From assembly GCF_012273515.2 (NCBI RefSeq), contig NZ_CP050975.2:5146001-5210000 (forward strand): DNA of 64,000 nt, given 5' to 3'. A program made the position numbers and the translations under genes. This stretch comes from Streptomyces sp. RPA4-2. GTDB taxonomy: Bacteria; Actinomycetota; Actinomycetes; Streptomycetales; Streptomycetaceae. Positions 18,262-28,516 of this stretch are shown here, one piece after another. Under the pieces are notes generated by a model. It did not search any database. It had not been told where the DNA came from and worked only from the letters and a program-made list of their open reading frames with translations. Each line of letters begins with the position of its first letter. Position 1 is the first letter of the stretch.

Positions 18262-21080
18262 CCGGCAAAGGCACAGGTACCGGTAAAGGCACAGGTACCG
18301 GCATACGACTGCACGCGCCCGCCCCCGGCTGGGCCCTGACCGCCGACGTGGTGGTCGTCGGCTCCGGCGTCGCCGGCCTCACCGCCGCCCTGCGCTGCCA
18401 GGCCGCGGGCCTGACGACCGTCGTCGTCACCAAGGCACGCCTGGACGACGGCTCCACCCGCTGGGCCCAGGGCGGCATCGCCGCGGCCCTCGGCGAGGGC
18501 GACACCCCCGAACAGCACCTCGACGACACCCTCGTCGCGGGCGTGGGACTGTGCGACGAGGACGCGGTACGCATCCTCGTCACCGAGGGCCCCGACGCCG
18601 TACGCCGCCTCATCGCGACCGGAGCCCACTTCGACGAGTCCTCCGAGGGCGACCTGGAACTCACCCGCGAGGGCGGCCACCACCGCCGCCGCATCGCGCA
18701 CGCGGGCGGCGACGCGACCGGCGCCGAGATCTCCCGGGCGCTCGTCGAGGCGGTACGCGCGCGTGGCCTGCGCACGGTGGAGAACGCGCTCGTCCTGGAC
18801 CTCCTGACGGACGCCGACGGCCGCACCGCGGGTGTGACCCTGCACGTCATGGGAGAGGGCCAGCACGACGGCGTGGGAGCCGTGTACGCACCCACCGTGG
18901 TCCTCGCCACCGGCGGCATGGGCCAGGTCTTCTCCGCGACCACCAATCCCTCGGTCTCGACGGGCGACGGCGTGGCCCTCGCACTGCGCGCGGGCGCCGA
19001 GGTCTCCGACCTCGAATTCGTGCAGTTCCACCCGACCGTGCTGTTCCTCGGCCCGGACGCGGAGGGCCAGCAGCCACTGGTGTCGGAGGCGGTACGCGGC
19101 GAGGGCGCCCACCTGGTCGACGCGGACGGCGTGCGCTTCATGCTCGGCCGGCACGAGCTGGCCGAGCTGGCACCCCGGGACATCGTCGCCAAGGGCATCA
19201 TGCGCCGCATGCAGGAGCAGGGCGCCGAGCACATGTACCTCGACGCCCGGCACTTCGGCGCCGACATGTGGGAGCACCGCTTCCCGACCATCCTCGCCGC
19301 CTGCCGCGCCCACGGCATCGACCCGGTGACCGAGCCCGTCCCGGTCGCCCCGGCCGCCCACTACGCCTCCGGCGGCGTCCGCACGGACGCCCGGGGCCGC
19401 ACCACGGTGCCCGGTCTGTATGCCTGCGGCGAGGTCGCCTGCACCGGCGTGCACGGCGCCAACCGGCTCGCCTCCAACTCCCTCCTGGAAGGCCTGGTCT
19501 ACGCCGAGCGCATCGCGGCCGACATCGTGTACGGCCGTGCCGAGGACGGCCTCCACGCGCGCGTGCCCGAGCCGGTCCCGCACCCCGACAAGCCCGCGCA
19601 CCCGCTGCTCGCGCCCGAGGCCCGGTTCGCCATCCAGCGGATCATGACGGACGGCGCGGGCGTCCTGCGCTCGGCCGAGTCCCTGGCCCACGCGGCCGAC
19701 CGTCTCCAGCGGCTGCACACGGACGCCCGCGACGCCCTCGACGAGAACGGCAAGACCTCCGAGCCCGGCGTCGACACCTGGGAGGCCACCAACCTCCTGT
19801 GCGTGGCGCGGGTCCTGGTCACCGCCGCCCTCCTGCGCGAGGAGACCCGCGGCTGCCACTGGCGCGAGGACCACGCCGACCGCGACGACTCGGACTGGCG
19901 CCGGCACATCGTCGTACGGCTGAATCCCGACCGCACGCTCGCCGTGCACACCACCGACACAGCAGACTTCCCCCCGACCCTCCCCCCAAGCCGACGGCCC
20001 CGCCCGGGCAGGGGGACCCCCCATGCCCCGGCAGACGCCCCGCAACCAGGAGCAGTGACCGAAGTGAGCACCCTCGACCTTCCCCTCGCCCAGAGCGGCG
20101 GCTGCGGCGACGGCTGCGGCTGTGGCGGCGCCGACAACGGCGGCGACGAGACGTACATGGAGTGCGGCCTCGACCCCGCGCTCGCCCAGCTCCTCGCCGA
20201 CGCCGGACTCGACCCGCTCGAGGTCGAGGACATCGCGAACGTCGCCATCCAGGAGGACCTCGACAACGGCGTGGACGTGACGACCGTCGCGACCATTCCC
20301 GAGGACGCCGTCTCCACCGCCGACTTCACCGCCCGTGACGCGGGCGTCGTCGCGGGCCTGCGCGTCGCCGAGGCCGTCGTCTCCGTGGTCTGCACCGACG
20401 AGTTCGAGGTGGAGCGGCACGTCGAGGACGGCGACCGGGTCGAGGCGGGACAGAAGCTCCTCAGCGTCACCACCCGCACCCGCGACCTCCTCACGGCCGA
20501 GCGCAGCGCGCTGAACCTGCTGTGCCGTCTGTCCGGCATCGCGACCGCCACGCGCGCGTGGGCCGACGCCCTGGAGGGCACCGGCACCCGTGTGCGCGAC
20601 ACCCGTAAGACGACCCCGGGCCTGCGCTCCCTGGAGAAGTTCGCGGTGCGCTGCGGCGGAGGCGTCAACCACCGCATGTCGCTCTCGGACGCCGCACTGG
20701 TCAAGGACAACCACGTGGTCGCCGCCGGCGGCGTGGAGCAGGCCTTCACGGCCGTCCGTGAGGCCTTCCCGGACGTCGCGATCGAGGTCGAGGTCGACAC
20801 GCTGCACCAGCTGCGCCAGGTCCTGGACGCGGGCGCCGACCTGATCCTCCTCGACAACTTCACGCCCGTCGAGTGCGAGGAGGCGGTGGCCCTGGTCGCC
20901 GGCCGCGCGCTCCTGGAGGCCTCGGGCCGGCTCACCCTCGGCAACGCCGAGGAGTACGCCAGGACGGGCGTCGACTTCCTCGCGGTGGGCGCCCTGACCC
21001 ACTCCTCGCCGATCCTGGACATCGGCCTGGACCTGCGCGACGCGTCGGCGGACGAGGCATCCACGGACGAGGCGGAGTAG
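18258..21080 (+). CDS. nadB: L-aspartate oxidase read in frame into quinolinate phosphoribosyltransferase (NadB-NadC)
   Basis: One open frame of 940 codons from GTG 18258, overlapping the panC stop. Residues 1 to about 570 are NadB, the FAD enzyme oxidising L-aspartate to iminoaspartate: FAD loop [16 protein letters not shown] (about 30), [37 protein letters not shown] and [25 protein letters not shown]. Residues from about 600 are NadC. No stop separates them: at 19977-20024 a dispersed Streptomyces repeat lies in the NadB tail, and the expected end (RNQEQ then TGA at 20056, overlapping a nadC GTG) is now in the +1 frame. Either a true fusion or a one-base indel in the C runs could cause this. 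The N-terminus starts with a duplicated GKGTGT. Confidence 0.85.
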   Translation: MTGKGTGTGKGTGTGIRLHAPAPGWALTADVVVVGSGVAGLTAALRCQAAGLTTVVVTKARLDDGSTRWAQGGIAAALGEGDTPEQHLDDTLVAGVGLCDEDAVRILVTEGPDAVRRLIATGAHFDESSEGDLELTREGGHHRRRIAHAGGDATGAEISRALVEAVRARGLRTVENALVLDLLTDADGRTAGVTLHVMGEGQHDGVGAVYAPTVVLATGGMGQVFSATTNPSVSTGDGVALALRAGAEVSDLEFVQFHPTVLFLGPDAEGQQPLVSEAVRGEGAHLVDADGVRFMLGRHELAELAPRDIVAKGIMRRMQEQGAEHMYLDARHFGADMWEHRFPTILAACRAHGIDPVTEPVPVAPAAHYASGGVRTDARGRTTVPGLYACGEVACTGVHGANRLASNSLLEGLVYAERIAADIVYGRAEDGLHARVPEPVPHPDKPAHPLLAPEARFAIQRIMTDGAGVLRSAESLAHAADRLQRLHTDARDALDENGKTSEPGVDTWEATNLLCVARVLVTAALLREETRGCHWREDHADRDDSDWRRHIVVRLNPDRTLAVHTTDTADFPPTLPPSRRPRPGRGTPHAPADAPQPGAVTEVSTLDLPLAQSGGCGDGCGCGGADNGGDETYMECGLDPALAQLLADAGLDPLEVEDIANVAIQEDLDNGVDVTTVATIPEDAVSTADFTARDAGVVAGLRVAEAVVSVVCTDEFEVERHVEDGDRVEAGQKLLSVTTRTRDLLTAERSALNLLCRLSGIATATRAWADALEGTGTRVRDTRKTTPGLRSLEKFAVRCGGGVNHRMSLSDAALVKDNHVVAAGGVEQAFTAVREAFPDVAIEVEVDTLHQLRQVLDAGADLILLDNFTPVECEEAVALVAGRALLEASGRLTLGNAEEYARTGVDFLAVGALTHSSPILDIGLDLRDASADEASTDEAE
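18264..18299 (+). repeat. two tandem 18-bp repeats at the 5' end of nadB
   Basis: Two 18-bp units (18264-18281 and 18282-18299) differing by one base encode GKGTGT twice directly after the first two codons. The repeat is in phase and ends in the KpnI-like GGTACC core. It extends the NadB N-terminus ahead of the FAD loop. Confidence 0.85.
19977..20024. repeat. dispersed Streptomyces repeat at the nadB/nadC junction
   Basis: This 48-bp stretch (ACCCTCCCCCCAAGC ... GGGCAGGGGGACCCCCCAT) aligns over its length with the reverse complement of 37484-37530, a textbook copy of the streptomycete repeat ending AGCAGGGGGGACCCCCAT. The central part is diverged (CGACGGCCCCGCCCG versus TCTCGGCTTCGCTCGA). 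It lies inside the 3' end of nadB, upstream of the point where the normal nadB stop is out of frame. Confidence 0.7.
20055..21080 (+). CDS. nadC: nicotinate-nucleotide (quinolinate) phosphoribosyltransferase, internal start of the fused frame
   Basis: NadC converts quinolinate and PRPP to nicotinate mononucleotide, CO2 and pyrophosphate. From GTG 20055 (or GTG 20064) it would be about 340 residues. Family blocks are [89 protein letters not shown], and the C-terminal [17 protein letters not shown] and [12 protein letters not shown]. The N-terminus carries a Cys/Gly-rich tail ([12 protein letters not shown]). It can be translated from its own GTG even though the frame is continuous with nadB; GGAG (20049-20052) lies 2-3 nt upstream of the first GTG and about 11 nt before the second. 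Confidence 0.85.
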   Translation: MTEVSTLDLPLAQSGGCGDGCGCGGADNGGDETYMECGLDPALAQLLADAGLDPLEVEDIANVAIQEDLDNGVDVTTVATIPEDAVSTADFTARDAGVVAGLRVAEAVVSVVCTDEFEVERHVEDGDRVEAGQKLLSVTTRTRDLLTAERSALNLLCRLSGIATATRAWADALEGTGTRVRDTRKTTPGLRSLEKFAVRCGGGVNHRMSLSDAALVKDNHVVAAGGVEQAFTAVREAFPDVAIEVEVDTLHQLRQVLDAGADLILLDNFTPVECEEAVALVAGRALLEASGRLTLGNAEEYARTGVDFLAVGALTHSSPILDIGLDLRDASADEASTDEAE

Positions 21081-21085
21081 GACCC

Positions 21086-21883
21086 ATGCTCCTGACCATC
21101 GACGTCGGCAACACCCACACGGTCCTCGGCCTCTTCGACGGCGAGGAGATCGTCGAGCACTGGCGCATCTCCACGGACGCCCGCCGCACCGCCGACGAGC
21201 TCGCCGTGCTCCTCCAGGGCCTGATGGGCATGCACCCGCTGCTCGGCGAGGAACTCGGCGACGGCATCGACGGCATCGCGATCTGCGCCACCGTCCCGTC
21301 CGTGCTGCACGAGCTGCGTGAGGTGACCCGCCGCTACTACGGCGACGTGCCGGCCGTCCTGGTCGAGCCCGGCGTCAAGACGGGCGTGCCGATCCTCACG
21401 GACAACCCGAAGGAGGTCGGCGCGGACCGCATCATCAACGCGGTCGCGGCCGTCGAGCTCTACGGGGGGCCGGCGATCGTCGTCGACTTCGGTACCGCGA
21501 CCACGTTCGACGCGGTCAGCGCGCGGGGTGAGTACGTGGGCGGTGTCATCGCGCCCGGGATCGAGATCTCCGTCGACGCGCTCGGGGTCAAGGGGGCCCA
21601 GCTGCGCAAGATCGAGGTGGCCCGGCCGCGGGCGGTCATCGGCAAGAACACCGTCGAGGCGATGCAGTCCGGGATCATCTACGGGTTCGCGGGGCAGGTG
21701 GACGGGGTCGTCAACCGGATGGTGCGGGAGCTCGCGGAGGATCCGGACGATGTCACCGTCATCGCGACCGGGGGGCTGGCGCCGATGGTTCTGGGGGAGG
21801 CGTCGGTCATCGACGAGCACGAGCCGTGGCTCACGCTGATCGGGCTCCGCCTGGTGTACGAGCGAAACGTGTCCCGCACGTAG
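21086..21883 (+). CDS. coaX: type III pantothenate kinase
   Basis: A 265-residue CoaX, which phosphorylates pantothenate in the first committed step of CoA synthesis. Motifs: MLLTIDVGNTHTVLGLFDG (phosphate-1 loop, residues 1-19), the substrate region TDNPKEVGADRIINAVAAVELYGG, the phosphate-2 loop VVDFGTATTFDAV, and ARGEYVGGVIAPGIEIS. It starts 5 bp after the nadC stop and closes an operon combining pantothenate/CoA and NAD synthesis (panC-nadB-nadC-coaX). Confidence 0.95.
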   Translation: MLLTIDVGNTHTVLGLFDGEEIVEHWRISTDARRTADELAVLLQGLMGMHPLLGEELGDGIDGIAICATVPSVLHELREVTRRYYGDVPAVLVEPGVKTGVPILTDNPKEVGADRIINAVAAVELYGGPAIVVDFGTATTFDAVSARGEYVGGVIAPGIEISVDALGVKGAQLRKIEVARPRAVIGKNTVEAMQSGIIYGFAGQVDGVVNRMVRELAEDPDDVTVIATGGLAPMVLGEASVIDEHEPWLTLIGLRLVYERNVSRT

Positions 21884-22153
21884 GGGGTCTTCGCCGCCGC
21901 CGGCCTTGAGGGCCTTGTCCTCAAACGCCGGACGGGCCGAGTGTGCGAGGCCGCGCTGAAAGGCTGACGCCGGGGCGGGGCATTTCAGCCCGTCCGGCGT
22001 TTGAGGACGAGCCCTTCGGGCGATGGCGGGGGTCCAGGGGGCGGCAGCCCCTTGGCGGGGTCCAGGGACGGAGTCACCAGGGGATGGGCGGGGTCCAGGA
22101 CACGCGTAGGGGGATATGGCGGATTTTGTCTGATTAGCGCGTATCGTCACGGC
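21884..22153. repeat. inverted pair of dispersed palindromic repeats after coaX
   Basis: The sequence CCCGTCCGGCGTTTGAGGAC occurs at 21989-22008 and its reverse complement at 21917-21936, about 50 bp apart, forming a potential long hairpin. The same unit recurs at 37410-37429 and, diverged, near 45155. It is followed by CGAGCCCTTCGGGCG and GGGGGTCCAGGGGG, both also dispersed in streptomycetes. A role as a transcription barrier downstream of coaX is plausible. No gene is seen in the rest of the gap. Confidence 0.75.
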
Positions 22154-22807
22154 ATGCCCACGCCCTACGGATCCCGCGGCGGCATGGCGTTCGGTGCGCA
22201 GGAGCTGCGTGTGCTCCGTCGTGCTCTCGCCCTCGCCCTCCATCCCGCCCCCGCCTCGGCCGAAGACGTCCAGGACTGCCTCCGGCTCGCCGAATCCGTC
22301 GACGAGGCCGCCCGTGAGGGAGCCAGGCTCCGGGCCTTCCTGCTGGCCGACCTCTCCCGCTACCGGGCCGCGCTGCCCGGTACGGCCGCCGGCTACCTCG
22401 TACTCCTGGAAGAAACCCTGGCCACCGGCTACCGGCCGAATCCGGACGATCTCGCCGCCCTGCGCGCCCTGCGCGGGAACCCCGCCGCGGCCGCCCTCCT
22501 GGAGCGCTGCTGCGACCTCGCCGAACGGGACGTCCGCGCCCGCCTGGCGGGCCGCACGGCCACTCCCACGGTCCCGGCGTCCCGTACCCGTCTGACGGCC
22601 CTCCCCGGAGGTCTGGCACGGGCCGCCGGTCCCGACGAGCCCGCCCGGAAACCGGCGGACCGGCCGGCCGCCGACCCGAAGCCGAACCCTCCCGGCAGGA
22701 GCCCGCGCCCGGACCGCCCGATCCCCACCCCGGGCGAGGTCTTCCCGCCCAGGCGCAAACCCGCGCCGCCACCGGTGAACCCCCCTCAGCAACTCGCGGC
22801 GGGCTAG
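22154..22807 (+). CDS. conserved hypothetical protein with helical N-terminus and Pro-rich tail
   Basis: A 217-residue protein from ATG 22154 (MPTPYGSRGGMAFGAQELRVLRRALALAL). Residues 15-140 look all-helical (VQDCLRLAESVDEAAREGARLRAFLLADLSRYRAALPGTAAGYLVLLEETLATGYRPNPDDLAALRALRG). The last 70 residues are Pro/Arg-rich and probably disordered (PTPGEVFPPRRKPAPPP). There is no signal peptide or membrane helix. I recognise it only as a streptomycete conserved hypothetical. TTGTCT and TATCGT upstream could be a promoter that gives a very short leader. Confidence 0.7.
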   Translation: MPTPYGSRGGMAFGAQELRVLRRALALALHPAPASAEDVQDCLRLAESVDEAAREGARLRAFLLADLSRYRAALPGTAAGYLVLLEETLATGYRPNPDDLAALRALRGNPAAAALLERCCDLAERDVRARLAGRTATPTVPASRTRLTALPGGLARAAGPDEPARKPADRPAADPKPNPPGRSPRPDRPIPTPGEVFPPRRKPAPPPVNPPQQLAAG

Positions 22808-22820
22808 CTACTCTGGAGGC

Positions 22821-23000
22821 ATGGACTATGTCTCCGCGCTCGTGCCCCCCGTAGTGATGGCCGTGTTCTTCATCGGGTTGATCGTGACGATCGTCAAGAC
22901 CCAGGGCGGTGCCAACAAGTCCAAGGAGGACGCGGTCGTCGACGCCGCCCTCGCGCGCGCGGACAGCGCCCGCCAGGTCTCCCGGGACTCCGAGGCCTGA
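22821..23000 (+). CDS. small single-span membrane protein
   Basis: A 59-residue ORF (MDYVSALVPPVVMAVFFIGL onward) with one hydrophobic helix at about 5-27 (VPPVVMAVFFIGLIVTIVKT) and a charged helical tail (KSKEDAVVDAALARADSARQVSRDSEA). GGAGG ends just one base before the ATG, which is too close for normal use, so the message may be leaderless. It is followed at once by a textbook terminator, supporting a real gene. Function unknown. Confidence 0.8.
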   Translation: MDYVSALVPPVVMAVFFIGLIVTIVKTQGGANKSKEDAVVDAALARADSARQVSRDSEA

Positions 23001-23027
23001 GCGTCCGACCCCTTCGGGACGCTCATC

Positions 23028-23068
23028 GGCGTACGACTCATACGTTTTTCGAGTCGTACGCCCTTTTT
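23028..23068 (+). terminator. intrinsic terminator with T tract
   Basis: GGCGTACGACTC (23028-23039) pairs perfectly with GAGTCGTACGCC (23051-23062) and is followed by CTTTTTG. It is an unusually canonical rho-independent terminator for this GC-rich genome. It ends the small membrane protein transcript before the BlaI-type regulator. Confidence 0.92.
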
Positions 23069-23098
23069 GTTGCTGATCTCCCACTATTGTTCTGAGCT

Positions 23099-23611
23099 GT
23101 GCCTCGCCCATTGGGAGAACTCGAAGACTCGGTCATGACGCGGGTGTGGAAGTGGAACCGCCCGGTGACCGTTCGAGAAGTCCTGGAAGACCTTCAGCAG
23201 GAACGGTCCATCGCCTACACCACGGTGATGACCGTTTTGGACAATCTCCATCAGAAGGGCTGGGTGCGTCGCGAGGCGGAAGGCCGGGCCTATCGATATG
23301 AGGCGGTCTCCACGCGTGCCGCCTACTCCGCGGCCCTCATGAACGACGCATGGTCCCAGAGTGACAACCCCGCCGCCGCTCTCGTCGCCTTCTTCGGCAT
23401 GATGAGCGAGGAACAGCGCCATGCGCTGCGTGACGCCATGCGTATCGTGCAAGGTCCCGAAGAAGGCCCGGTCGATGCCGAAACGCGGGCGGCTCCGGAA
23501 GCTTCCGAGGAGAAGCGCGAGGAGAAGTCGGGCGAGAACCCGGCCGGGAACGCGGGTGAGAAGCCGGGCGGCGAGAACCCCGCCTCGGACCGTGACGGCA
23601 CCGGGCGATAG
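23099..23611 (+). CDS. BlaI/MecI/CopY-family transcriptional regulator
   Basis: A 170-residue protein starting at GTG 23099. The first 75 residues form a winged helix of the Penicillinase_R family: LGELEDSVMTRVWKWNRPVTVREVLEDLQQERSIAYTTVMTVLDNLHQKGWVRREAEGRAYRYEAV. A helical dimerisation segment follows (ALVAFFGMMSEEQRHALRDAM). The tail is a low-complexity stretch rich in Glu, Lys, Gly and Asn (ENPAGNAGEKPGGENPASD). BlaI-type repressors often pair with a BlaR-like protease, but none is adjacent. The start lies close to TATTGT, suggesting a leaderless mRNA. Confidence 0.9.
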   Translation: MPRPLGELEDSVMTRVWKWNRPVTVREVLEDLQQERSIAYTTVMTVLDNLHQKGWVRREAEGRAYRYEAVSTRAAYSAALMNDAWSQSDNPAAALVAFFGMMSEEQRHALRDAMRIVQGPEEGPVDAETRAAPEASEEKREEKSGENPAGNAGEKPGGENPASDRDGTGR

Positions 23612-23620
23612 CGTCCGCTC

Positions 23621-24184
23621 ATGCCAGCAGAGCATCCAGCGCGGCGGCCCGCACCGCATCCCGGAGACACCGCGAAAGCCATCACCGTCCGGCGGGCCAG
23701 GACCGGCGATGTCCCGGCCGTGCGTCGCCTCCTCGACGCGAACGTCCGACGCCGCATCCTGCTCGACAAAGCCACGGTGACGCTTTACGAGGACATCCAG
23801 GAGTTCTGGGTCGCCGAACGCGACACCGGCTCAAGTACCGAGGTCGTCGGCTGCGGTGCGCTGCACGTGATGTGGGAAGACCTCGCGGAAGTCCGCACTC
23901 TCGCGGTGAACCCGGCGGTCAAGGGCGCAGGTGTCGGTCATCAGTTGCTGGAGAAGTTGCTGCACACCGCCCGTTGGCTCGGCGTTCGCCGCGTTTTCTG
24001 TCTCACCTTCGAAGTGGACTTCTTCGCGAAGCACGGCTTCGTGGAGATCGGTGAGACGCCGGTCGACACCGATGTGTACGCCGAGCTGCTGCGTTCCTAT
24101 GACGAGGGCGTCGCGGAGTTCCTCGGTCTCGAACGAGTGAAACCGAACACCTTGGGCAACAGCCGGATGCTTCTGCATCTGTGA
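23621..24184 (+). CDS. amino-acid N-acetyltransferase (GNAT, short ArgA-type)
   Basis: A 187-residue GNAT protein. Acetyl-CoA binding motif A is visible as VRTLAVNPAVKGAGVGHQLLEKLL, followed by GVRRVFCLTFEVDFFAKHGFVEIGE. The end, ERVKPNTLGNSRMLLHL, is typical of the short actinobacterial N-acetylglutamate synthase, which makes N-acetylglutamate for arginine synthesis. It begins 10 bp after the BlaI-type gene, so the two are probably cotranscribed. Assignment to ArgA function rests on overall family similarity, not on biochemistry. Confidence 0.85.
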   Translation: MPAEHPARRPAPHPGDTAKAITVRRARTGDVPAVRRLLDANVRRRILLDKATVTLYEDIQEFWVAERDTGSSTEVVGCGALHVMWEDLAEVRTLAVNPAVKGAGVGHQLLEKLLHTARWLGVRRVFCLTFEVDFFAKHGFVEIGETPVDTDVYAELLRSYDEGVAEFLGLERVKPNTLGNSRMLLHL

Positions 24185-24411
24185 TCGCCGGCCACTATTC
24201 CGCCGGACCGGCTTGCCCGCGTTCCCTATGTCCGAAACGCGCATGTTTCCGGTCTTCCAGTGACCCCCGAGTCTCCCCCAGGGGTTTGTGTTTTTCCAGC
24301 AAAAGCGGTTTGCTTTCCGACGTACTGCAGTACTGCATATAACAGGGGACGCGAAACGGCGGCCCACGCCGCAGACCCTCGGCCCTCACGTTATCGATGA
24401 AAGGAAATCCG

Positions 24412-24747
24412 GTGGCACAGAAGGTTCAGGTCCTTCTTGTCGACGACCTCGACGGTGGCGAGGCGGACGAGACGGTGACGTTCGCGTTGGACGGCAAGAC
24501 CTACGAGATCGATCTCACGACCGCCAATGCGGACAAGCTCCGTGGTCTTCTCGACGCCTACGTGAAGGGTGGGCGCCGTACCGGTGGCCGCGCTTCGGGG
24601 GGACGCGGAAAGGCACGCGTCGCTTCCGGTGGCAGCCAGGACACCGCGCAGATCCGCGCGTGGGCGAAGGAGAACGGTTACGAGGTCAACGACCGTGGCC
24701 GCGTTCCCGCGTCCATTCGCGAGGCCTACGAGAAGGCCAACGGCTGA
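24412..24747 (+). CDS. lsr2: Lsr2 nucleoid-associated xenogeneic silencer
   Basis: A 111-residue Lsr2. It bridges AT-rich DNA and silences acquired genes and specialised metabolism in actinomycetes. The N-terminal dimerisation domain reads AQKVQVLLVDDLDGGEADETVTFALDGKTYEIDL; a flexible RGG-like linker follows (GGRRTGGRASGGRGKARV); the C-terminal DNA-binding domain, IRAWAKENGYEVNDRGRVPASIREAYEKA, contains the RGR minor-groove clamp. GTG 24412 with AAAGGA seven bases upstream fits better than the in-frame ATG at 24397. It stands alone, convergent with the next gene. Confidence 0.95.
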   Translation: MAQKVQVLLVDDLDGGEADETVTFALDGKTYEIDLTTANADKLRGLLDAYVKGGRRTGGRASGGRGKARVASGGSQDTAQIRAWAKENGYEVNDRGRVPASIREAYEKANG

Positions 24748-24882
24748 GCGCTCGCGCGCCGCAATCGGATGCGATGGCACTGGGTCGCCATCGTCTCCAC
24801 GAGTCGTACGAGATCGGGGGCGCCCCCACCGCCCCCCATGGCCGACAGAGTCGGCAGCGAGGGTTCCACCTCGCACCCCGGC

Positions 24883-25488
24883 TCAGGGGGCCGCAGCCAG
24901 ACGGCGGCCCCCTGCGGACCGGACCCGCTTAGCGGAGATAGGCCCTTCGGGCACCCCCGGCGGCAGCGGAGCCCCGATGCTCCCGCCCGCCCCGACCGCC
25001 GTGAGATCCAGCGCGAGGGTGCCCCACTCCAGCCAGTCGAGCAGCCCCGGCAGCTCCTCCGCGCTCCCCGCCGCCACCAGCAGCCGCATCCGCGCCCCGC
25101 GCCGGACCGGCCGGCCCCCGCACCGCGGCGGTGCGTGCCCCGGGCGGACCGCGGAATCCCCGGAGCCCCCGTGCGGCGCCGGAAGAACGGGCTCTCGCGC
25201 TCCGGAATCCCCTGGATCATCGAAATCGGGGGAATCACCGGAATCACCGGATTCGCCATGCCGTTCCGGCAGGTTTCTGCGCAGTGCCACCGGAGACGTC
25301 GGACCGAGGTGCCGCAGGGCCGCGAAACCCGCCTCCGCGGGGACTTCCAGCACGTCGAAGCGCATGCCGGTGGCCAGCCGCACCGGTGAGCCGGGCACGG
25401 TCGTCCAGCCCAGTTCGTTCTCGTACCACCACCGCGTCCGGTCGCTCAGGTCGAGCGGGCGGCGAGGAAGGGGGACAGTGGGAACCAT
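24883..25488 (-). CDS. SCO3374-family conserved hypothetical protein
   Basis: A 201-residue protein with the N-terminus WWYENELGWTTVPGSPVRLATGMRFDVLEVPAEAGFAALRHLG, which I recognise as the streptomycete family named after SCO3374; this segment resembles the start of bifunctional primase-polymerase domains, but the catalytic part is absent. The middle holds Gly-Asp-Ser repeats (GESGDSGDSPDFDDPGDSG) encoded by imperfect DNA repeats. The C-terminal third has MRLLVAAGSAEELPGLLDWLEWG. The gene lies between lsr2 and clpC in the conserved order. Function unknown. Confidence 0.75.
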   Translation of the reverse strand: MVPTVPLPRRPLDLSDRTRWWYENELGWTTVPGSPVRLATGMRFDVLEVPAEAGFAALRHLGPTSPVALRRNLPERHGESGDSGDSPDFDDPGDSGAREPVLPAPHGGSGDSAVRPGHAPPRCGGRPVRRGARMRLLVAAGSAEELPGLLDWLEWGTLALDLTAVGAGGSIGAPLPPGVPEGPISAKRVRSAGGRRLAAAP

Positions 25489-25918
25489 GACAGGAGCAAC
25501 CGACGGAAGGGCTCCAGAGTTACGCTGGGTGTTTCATGATGAGCGCAGAGTGTCGAACAGGGGGGCGCGCGGGGACGATCGGCGGCGCAAAGATGTTCGC
25601 CCGTAGCGGAGGGAACCTGTGCGCGCCGCATGGAGTGTCAGTGCGTACGGGTAAGACATCCCTAGTGGGAGGGGCGACACGCAGAGCCTGGGCGCCTCAC
25701 GTTCGCCATCGGCGTACAGCTCATGAGGGTATCTGCCTGGCCTGCGGGAACATCGTCTCGCACCATCAGGTTGGAGCAGATGTCGGCGTTCGGGGTCAGG
25801 AGGCCAAGGACGGTGTCGGCAGTTGGAATGAGCGGTCCCCGCTTGCGGGACTAAGCTGCGGAAGGACAGGGAGGGGAGCGTCCCCTTACTGCCTGACCGC
25901 TCTGAGGAGCGATTAACG
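25489..25918 (+). promoter_or_regulatory. clpC promoter region
   Basis: A 430-base region between the divergent SCO3374-family gene and clpC. A frame of 126 codons (25536-25916) crosses it but lacks coding-style bias and homology I can see. It contains a candidate ClgR box (separate entry) and, nearer clpC, a TAAGCT that could be a -10. GAGGAG lies about 11 nt before the clpC ATG. Confidence 0.5.
25703..25717 (+). promoter_or_regulatory. candidate ClgR operator upstream of clpC
   Basis: TTCGCCATCGGCGTA contains the dyad CGCC-ATC-GGCG. Its reverse complement CGCCGATGGCG fits the published actinobacterial ClgR core CGCYNANRGCG at every defined position. ClgR is known to activate clpC and clpP genes in Streptomyces and Corynebacterium. 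The site lies about 200 bp before the clpC start. Confidence 0.55.
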
Positions 25919-28444
<2,526 letters not shown>

Positions 28445-28466
28445 CCCTCCGGGTTCGCCGCAGTAG

Positions 28467-28516
28467 GAGAAGAGGGGCTGCCCCGGGACTTCGGTCCCGG
28501 GGCAGCCCCTCTTCTC
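28467..28516 (+). terminator. clpC terminator: perfect 23-bp stem with TTCG tetraloop
   Basis: The arm 28467-28489 (GAGAAGAGGGGCTGCCCCGG onward) is mirrored without mismatch at 28494-28516 around TTCG. The outer ends GAGAAG/CTTCTC and the following GTTGTTC give a weakly U-rich exit. It lies 23 bp after the clpC stop. Confidence 0.93.

Noticed and set aside
18120..21002. Long open frame antisense to nadB-nadC
   Set aside because: Shadow of real coding strand; no ribosome site, motif or plausible fold.
25536..25916. 126-codon frame upstream of clpC
   Set aside because: Poor third-position bias, no recognisable motif, overlaps the expected clpC promoter region.
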